Shown: in pieces, positions 1-3,830 of the stretch | Layout: every line of letters starts with the position of its first letter | How positions within the stretch are numbered: position 1 is the first letter of the stretch | Assembly (NCBI GenBank): GCA_005880345.1 | Contig: VBGE01000105.1 | Location: 1-5,224, forward strand | DNA: 5,224 nt | Reading direction: 5' to 3' | Source: Chloroflexota bacterium | GTDB taxonomy: Bacteria; Chloroflexota; Dormibacteria; Dormibacterales; Dormibacteraceae | Notes under the pieces: model-generated | What the model saw: the letters and a program-made list of their open reading frames with translations, nothing else | Databases searched by the model: none | What the model was told of the DNA's origin: nothing | Translations under genes and position numbers: made by a program

Positions 1-1267
1 CGACAGTGCCGACTGCCATCGCCACGACCCCTTGCCACGGGTTGTACTTCGTGTTGTAGAAGATGCTCTCGTCGCCGTAGTCGCCGCCGCGCAGCCAGTA
101 GTCGACGAACACGACCGCCAGCCACGGAGCGATCCAGTAGCTGATCAAGAGCAGGAACAGCTCGTACTTGCTGCCCGGTGCCACGTTGGCCTGGAAGATC
201 ACGCCGAGCGCGTAGCCGATGATGCCGATCAGGACCCCGATGATCGCGCGGCGCTGGCGCAGGGTGAGGCCCAGCTCGCGGATGCCCAGGGACACGAACG
301 ACATCGTGCCGCTGTAGATGTTGATCGCGTTCGCCGCGATGGCGCCGATCGCGATGCACAACAGCGACGCGTAGTAGACGACATCCGGCATGGCGTGCTG
401 CAGTTGCGCGGTCGGGATGCCGTTGCCGTCATAGCCCGGAACCGTCACCAGCACCGCGCCCGCCATCTCCAGCACGACACAGGACAGGAACACACCGAAG
501 CCGGCCCAGAAGCCGACCATCTTCCGATCCGTCGTCGGCGGCAGGTAGCGGGTGTAGTCCGCCGCAAAGGGGTTCCAGCCAACCGCGTAGCCGAAGGCGG
601 CGGTGAAGGCGAGGAAGAAACCGCCCGAGAAGGGCTTGGGCGAGTACCCCCAGTGGCCGTTGGCGAAGATGAAAACGGTGGCGACGGCGAAAACAATGCC
701 AAGAACGGGGAGAGCCCAACGCTCGAACATGTGGATCAGGTTGTAGCCGAGGGTCGCCACCAGGACCTGAACCACCACGATGACCAGGAACGCCAGCGGG
801 AACGGGATGTTGAGCGACGGGAGCAGCGCCTGCAGCGCGAACGCTCCGCTGACGCTGTTGACGATGAACCAGCCGAACGAGGCGACCAGGGCGTTGAGGC
901 CCGCGGGAAGTATGTTGCCGAGGAATCCGAATGCGCCGCGGCTGATCACCATCATCGGCGTGCCGAACTTGGGCCCCCACGAGGAGAGGACGGCGTGTGT
1001 GATCGAGCCGAGAGCGGTGCCGAGGATGATGGCGAGCGCCGCCTGCCAGAGATTGAGGCCGAAGATGCCGACGGCAAGGACGCCGATGAAGATGGTGGCG
1101 AACTCGAGGTTGGGGGAAAGCCACGTGTAGAACAGCTGGATCGGCTTGCCGTGCCGCTCCTTGAGCGCGATGTATTCAACCCCGCCCGGCTCTACGGTGG
1201 CGACCCTCTCCCCGTAGTCGCCTTCCCGGACGGGTACGTGTTTCTCTACTTCCTGCACTGGCTGCAT
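1..1267 (-). CDS. NCS1-family purine/cytosine permease (partial, C-terminus off the left edge)
   Basis: Inner-membrane transporter of the nucleobase:cation symporter-1 family, expected to import a purine or pyrimidine base with H+ or Na+. I translated 422 residues from ATG 1267. The N-terminal cytosolic part carries the family-like KERHGKPIQLFYTW (about residues 36-49), just before helix 1. Hydrophobic helices follow at roughly 54-71, 75-93, 105-120, 122-145, 157-176, 184-202, 215-232, 252-276, 295-318, 340-360 and 367-389, and another begins near 410. Two typical signatures are visible: GTPMMVISRGAFGFLGN (102-118) and GWNPFAADYTRYLP (230-243). Family members have 12 helices, so one or two are missing beyond the window. 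The start is supported by GGGGGAGG five bases upstream. Divergent from the cytosine deaminase, which suggests that its cargo is that enzyme's substrate. It resembles the broad purine-cytosine permease branch (Fcy2/PucI-like) more than E. coli CodB, so I give no symbol. The family call is secure; the substrate is inferred. Confidence 0.93.
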   Translation of the reverse strand, partial: MQPVQEVEKHVPVREGDYGERVATVEPGGVEYIALKERHGKPIQLFYTWLSPNLEFATIFIGVLAVGIFGLNLWQAALAIILGTALGSITHAVLSSWGPKFGTPMMVISRGAFGFLGNILPAGLNALVASFGWFIVNSVSGAFALQALLPSLNIPFPLAFLVIVVVQVLVATLGYNLIHMFERWALPVLGIVFAVATVFIFANGHWGYSPKPFSGGFFLAFTAAFGYAVGWNPFAADYTRYLPPTTDRKMVGFWAGFGVFLSCVVLEMAGAVLVTVPGYDGNGIPTAQLQHAMPDVVYYASLLCIAIGAIAANAINIYSGTMSFVSLGIRELGLTLRQRRAIIGVLIGIIGYALGVIFQANVAPGSKYELFLLLISYWIAPWLAVVFVDYWLRGGDYGDESIFYNTKYNPWQGVVAMAVGTV

Positions 1268-1272
1268 CGGTG

Positions 1273-1280
1273 CCTCCCCC
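1273..1280 (-). promoter_or_regulatory. Shine-Dalgarno site of the NCS1 permease
   Basis: On the minus strand this reads GGGGGAGG, five bases before ATG 1267. It is the only strong ribosome binding site at a gene start in this window, and it fixes the permease start. Confidence 0.75.
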
Positions 1281-1314
1281 AAATCAAAACAGGCGAACCA
1301 GAGGTACGCCGCGA

Positions 1315-1320
1315 AGTCTA
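1315..1320 (-). promoter_or_regulatory. candidate -10 element of the permease promoter
   Basis: The minus strand reads TAGACT, a TANNNT hexamer ending 47 nt before the permease ATG. This would leave a leader of about 40 nt containing the Shine-Dalgarno site. No convincing TTGACA-like -35 is visible at the right distance. The same hexamer recurs upstream of hpt. Weak evidence, based on motif and position only. Confidence 0.3.
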
Positions 1321-1325
1321 AGGGG

Positions 1326-1334
1326 TGATAGGTT
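1326..1334 (+). promoter_or_regulatory. candidate extended -10 promoter of codA (leaderless start)
   Basis: The plus strand reads TGATAGGTT: an extended -10 TGN followed by TANNNT (1329-1334). Exactly 7 nt separate the hexamer from the A of ATG 1342, so transcription would begin at or next to the start codon. No Shine-Dalgarno sits at normal spacing: the nearest purine run, AAGGGG, ends 16 nt before the ATG. No clear -35 is present, which an extended -10 can tolerate. Inferred from sequence only. Confidence 0.4.
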
Positions 1335-1341
1335 TCCCGAA

Positions 1342-2631
1342 ATGCTGGACTTGCTCCTGAAGGGCGCCCGGCTCCCCGGCGAGCTGGAAACCAGGGACAT
1401 CGGGATCAAGGACGGCATGATCAGCGAGCCCGAGCCGGAGGCCCGGCACGCCATCGACCTGGCCGGCGCGCTTGTCACCCCCGCCCTCGTCGAGCCCCAT
1501 ATCCACCTCGACGCGGTGCTCACAGAGGGCGAGCCGCGGCACAACGACACCGGCTCGCTGTTCGAAGGCATCGCGATCTGGGCCGAGCGAGTGAAGACGC
1601 TCACCGTGGAGGATGTCAAGCAGCGCGTCCGTACCGTGCTCCGCTGGCAGCTGGCCAACGGCGTCCAGTTCGTGCGCAGCCACGTCGACGTCTGTGACCC
1701 GGAGCTGAAAGCCGTGCGCGCCCTCGTCGAGCTGCGCCAGGAGATCGGCGACCAGATGACGCTGCAGCTGGTGGCGTTTCCCCAGCAGGGGATCATGTCC
1801 TTCGACGGCGGGCAGGACCTGATGCGCCGGGCGATCGACCTGGGGGTGGACGTGGTCGGCGCCATCCCGCATTACGAGCTGACGCGCGAGTATGGCGAGC
1901 TTTCGATCAAGTTCGCCTTCGACCTCGCGGCCAACAAGGGGCTGCGGGTCGACATCCACTGCGACGAGACCGACGACGACCAGTCGCGCTTCGTCGAGGT
2001 GATGGCCGCGGAGACCATCCGGCTCGGGATGGGCGGGCGCGTCACGGCCAGCCACACCACCGCCATGCATTCGTACAACAACGCCTACGCCTACCGGCTC
2101 ATCAACAACCTCAAGCGCGCGCAGATGCACATGGTCACCAACCCGCTCGACAACTCGACGCTGCAGGGCCGCTTCGACAGCTATCCCATCCGTCGCGGCC
2201 ATACGCGCGTGAAGGAGCTGCTCGCGGCCGGAATCAACGTCTGCATCGGCCACGACTCGGTGATGGACCCCTGGTACCCGCTGGGTGTGGCCGACCCGCT
2301 GCAGGCGGCGTTCGTGCTCGCGCATTACGGGCAGATGTCGGGCCACGGCGAGCTGCGGACGCTCATGGACATGATCACGTGGAATCCAGCGAGCGCTCTT
2401 GGACTCGAGAAGTACGGGCTGCTGCCCGGATGTCGCGCCGACCTGTGCGCGTTCGCCGCGCCGAGCGAGATGGACGCGATCCGCCTCATCGCCCCGCGCA
2501 AGCTGGTGATGCGCGGAGGCAAGATCGTGGCGCGCACCGAGCCGGAGCACACGACGGTCACATGGGACGACAAAGAGGAGCTCGTCGACTTCTTGAAACC
2601 GGCGCCAAAGCCGGCGGTCCCGGCCCTCTAG
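1342..2631 (+). CDS. codA: CodA-type cytosine deaminase, possibly a 5-methylcytosine deaminase
   Basis: Cytosolic metal-dependent amidohydrolase that hydrolyses the exocyclic amine of cytosine to give uracil and ammonia. The 429 residues match E. coli CodA (427) along the whole length, in a TIM-barrel fold with a small beta-sandwich formed by both ends. Metal and catalytic residues are all present: H53 and H55 in EPHIHLD, Q148 in AFPQQG, H206 and E209 in DIHCDE, H238 in TASHTTAMHSYN, and D305 in GHDSVMDPWYPLG. Each sits eight positions before its E. coli counterpart (H61, H63, Q156, H214, E217, H246, D313). The next residue, Asp314 in E. coli, is Ser306 here. This is the position that excludes 5-methylcytosine, so substrate range may be altered. 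The frame is open upstream to GTG 1270, but homology begins at MLDLLLKGARLPGE, so I chose ATG 1342. Divergent from a base permease; its stop overlaps that of hpt. Family certain, exact substrate open. Confidence 0.95.
   Translation: MLDLLLKGARLPGELETRDIGIKDGMISEPEPEARHAIDLAGALVTPALVEPHIHLDAVLTEGEPRHNDTGSLFEGIAIWAERVKTLTVEDVKQRVRTVLRWQLANGVQFVRSHVDVCDPELKAVRALVELRQEIGDQMTLQLVAFPQQGIMSFDGGQDLMRRAIDLGVDVVGAIPHYELTREYGELSIKFAFDLAANKGLRVDIHCDETDDDQSRFVEVMAAETIRLGMGGRVTASHTTAMHSYNNAYAYRLINNLKRAQMHMVTNPLDNSTLQGRFDSYPIRRGHTRVKELLAAGINVCIGHDSVMDPWYPLGVADPLQAAFVLAHYGQMSGHGELRTLMDMITWNPASALGLEKYGLLPGCRADLCAFAAPSEMDAIRLIAPRKLVMRGGKIVARTEPEHTTVTWDDKEELVDFLKPAPKPAVPAL
2628..2631. other. shared CTAG: overlapping convergent stop codons of codA and hpt
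   Basis: Plus-strand TAG at 2629-2631 ends codA. The reverse complement of 2628-2630 is also TAG and ends hpt. One CTAG palindrome therefore serves both genes, which leaves no intergenic space for a terminator. The nearest inverted repeat, CCGGC/GCCGG around 2599-2614 inside codA, lacks a T-tract. Confidence 0.9.
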
Positions 2632-3194
2632 CTCAGCGAGTAGATCCCGGGCAGCTCACGGTAGAGGCCCGCGTAGTCGAGCCCGTAGCCGATCACGAAA
2701 CGGTCGGGGATGACAAAGCCCGTGAAATCGATCTGGACCGCGATCTCGCGGCGTGCGGGACGGTCGAGCAGCGCTGCGACGCGCAAGGATGCCGGCTTCA
2801 TCCGCCGGAACCGCTTGAGGATCGTGTCGATGGTGCGGCCGGAGTCGACGATGTCCTCGACCAGCAGGGCGTGGCGACCCTCCAGCGATCCCTCCACCAT
2901 GTGGGCGATCTTCACGCGTCCGCTGGTCTTGGTCCCCGCGCCGTAGCTCGCCGCGCGGACGAACTCGAGCTCCGCGGGTATGGAAAGGCTGCGCAGGAGG
3001 TCGGCCGCGAAGACGGTGGCGCCTTTGAGGATGGCCACGAGGACCAGCGGCGTTTCGATGTCGGCGTAGACCTCGGAGATCTCGCGGCCGAGCTGGCTGA
3101 CGCGTTTGGAGATGCGGCCGGACGAGATCATGGCCTTGCCCGGCGCGCGCCTCGAACGTCGAGCCCGCGGGTTCCGTGCCGCAACCTCAGCCAT
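2628..3194 (-). CDS. hpt: hypoxanthine(-guanine) phosphoribosyltransferase
   Basis: Cytosolic purine-salvage enzyme that joins hypoxanthine (usually also guanine) to PRPP, giving IMP or GMP plus pyrophosphate. The 188-residue product shows the type I PRTase plan. The pyrophosphate loop is AILKGA (54-59), the flexible hood loop AASYG (81-85), and the PRPP motif LVEDIVDSGRTID (111-123) with the acidic pair E113/D114 and D117. The purine-binding end is IPDRFVIGYGLDYAGLYREL (162-181), with D173 expected to stack near the base. Residues 1-21 are an Arg/Ala-rich extension without a family counterpart. A second in-frame ATG at 3131 (Met22, followed by ISSGRISKRV) would give 167 residues and a 89-bp gap to the next gene. 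Neither start has a good Shine-Dalgarno site. I list the longer form because a TAGACT hexamer lies nine bases before it. Tail-to-tail with codA, and away from the common tilS-hpt-ftsH context. Confidence 0.93.
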   Translation of the reverse strand: MAEVAARNPRARRSRRAPGKAMISSGRISKRVSQLGREISEVYADIETPLVLVAILKGATVFAADLLRSLSIPAELEFVRAASYGAGTKTSGRVKIAHMVEGSLEGRHALLVEDIVDSGRTIDTILKRFRRMKPASLRVAALLDRPARREIAVQIDFTGFVIPDRFVIGYGLDYAGLYRELPGIYSLS

Positions 3195-3203
3195 ACAGGT
3201 CAG

Positions 3204-3209
3204 AGTCTA
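3204..3209 (-). promoter_or_regulatory. candidate -10 element of hpt
   Basis: The minus strand reads TAGACT, a TANNNT hexamer followed by nine bases and then ATG 3194. This would make the hpt mRNA leaderless or nearly so. It overlaps the opposing TATGTT hexamer of the Fe-S gene by two bases. No clear -35 is visible. If hpt actually starts at 3131, the same promoter would leave a leader of about 65 nt. Confidence 0.35.
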
Positions 3210-3213
3210 TGTT
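3208..3213 (+). promoter_or_regulatory. candidate -10 element of the Fe-S protein gene (leaderless start)
   Basis: The plus strand reads TATGTT (TANNNT), followed by seven bases and ATG 3221. This is the same spacing as in front of codA and fits transcription starting at the A of the start codon. The GGGAG at 3214-3218 is only two bases from the ATG, too close for a standard Shine-Dalgarno. No clear -35 is visible. Confidence 0.35.
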
Positions 3214-3220
3214 GGGAGCT

Positions 3221-3721
3221 ATGCGCAAGGTCTACCGCGGCCGCGACATCGAGGTGAGCTTCGACCTCGACATCTGCATCCACGTCGGCGAGTGCCTGCG
3301 CGGCGAGCCCCGCGTGTTCAAGCTCGACCGCCGTCCGTGGGCGCTGCCCGACGCGGGCGAAGCCGATGCAGTGGCGCAGGTCATCGAGCTGTGCCCCAGC
3401 GGTGCGCTGCAGTACCGGCGCCTCGATGGCAAGCCGCAGGAGCAACACTCCGGAATGGCCAAGGTCACACCCATCCGCGACGGACCCCTGATGGTGGTGG
3501 GGGAGATTGAGGTCAAGCGCGAGGATGGCACGGTCGAGGTCTTGCCACGAGCGACGTTATGCCGCTGCGGCGAGTCTGAGCACAAGCCGTTCTGCGACAA
3601 CCAGCACCTGCACAACGGCTTCCGTGCTCCCGGCGTGAAGCTCAAGATCCATCTCAGCCCGGTGCGCGCACAGCTCGACCGGCCGATCACCAAGCTCGCC
3701 GACCCACGCAGGTTGGATTGA
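3221..3721 (+). CDS. two-domain iron-sulfur protein: YjdI-like Fer4_19 domain plus CDGSH domain
   Basis: Small soluble protein of 166 residues, probably binding two Fe-S clusters; role unknown, with electron transfer or cluster handling the usual guesses for these families. Domain 1 (about 1-70) matches E. coli YjdI: CIHVGECLRG (19-28), then RRPWALPD (37-44), then CPSGALQYR (58-66). Only three cysteines are available (C19, C25, C58), so H21 may be a fourth ligand (my inference). Domain 2 (about 80-140) is a CDGSH-type zinc-finger-like fold that binds 2Fe-2S. Its ligands C114, C116, C125 and H129 lie in CRCGESEHKPFCDNQH, where DNQH replaces the canonical DGSH. There is no signal peptide or membrane segment, so it is likely cytosolic. 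ATG 3209 would add four residues (MLGA) and is the main alternative; the open frame reaches ATG 3176, which overlaps hpt. Divergent from hpt and 109 bp upstream of the acyl-CoA synthetase on the same strand. Confidence 0.9.
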   Translation: MRKVYRGRDIEVSFDLDICIHVGECLRGEPRVFKLDRRPWALPDAGEADAVAQVIELCPSGALQYRRLDGKPQEQHSGMAKVTPIRDGPLMVVGEIEVKREDGTVEVLPRATLCRCGESEHKPFCDNQHLHNGFRAPGVKLKIHLSPVRAQLDRPITKLADPRRLD

Positions 3722-3749
3722 GCCGCTCACGGCGGGCGGCGCGATTGTG

Positions 3750-3777
3750 AAGTTCGGCGACACGGAAACCGAGACTT
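3750..3777 (+). terminator. possible weak hairpin after the Fe-S protein gene
   Basis: AAGT-TCGG (3750-3757) can pair with CCGA-(G)-ACTT (3769-3777), an eight-pair stem with one bulged G and an 11-nt loop. It starts 28 bp after the Fe-S gene's stop. What follows is pyrimidine-rich (TCCTTTCCCCC, 3785-3795) rather than a true T-tract, so intrinsic termination would be weak at best. It is the only structured element I see in the 109-bp gap 3722-3830. Confidence 0.25.
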
Positions 3778-3830
3778 CGGAGGTCCTTTCCCCCTAGGTC
3801 CGCCGCCGCGGTCTATGGCATTGTTGGCCC

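Noticed and set aside
32..1321. Long plus-strand open frame of 429 codons opposite the permease
   Set aside because: Its translation is rich in Arg, Asp, Glu, Gln and His with no recognisable motif. The minus strand in this interval encodes a clear NCS1 permease with helices and signatures. Long antisense frames are expected where third codon positions are mostly G or C.
1270..1341. Upstream GTG start for codA adding 24 residues
   Set aside because: The added residues are Arg/Pro-rich and unlike CodA. This start would overlap the divergent permease control region, and homology begins at Met 1342.
1318..2550. Long minus-strand open frame of about 410 codons opposite codA
   Set aside because: Composition is His/Arg/Val/Asp-rich with no domain. 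The plus strand encodes CodA with its active site complete apart from the Asp314-to-Ser change.
2599..2615. Inverted repeat CCGGC/GCCGG near the end of codA as a terminator
   Set aside because: It is a 5-bp stem inside the coding sequence with no following T-tract, and is expected by chance in GC-rich DNA.
2379..3257. Plus-strand open frame of 292 codons across the end of codA and opposite hpt
   Set aside because: It overlaps two well-supported genes in other frames, and its product has low-complexity composition and no family match that I recognise.
3781..3801. Repeated AGGTCC at 3781-3786 and 3796-3801 as an operator
   Set aside because: Two 6-bp copies 15 bp apart in GC-rich DNA, with no further symmetry and no regulator gene nearby; too weak to call.
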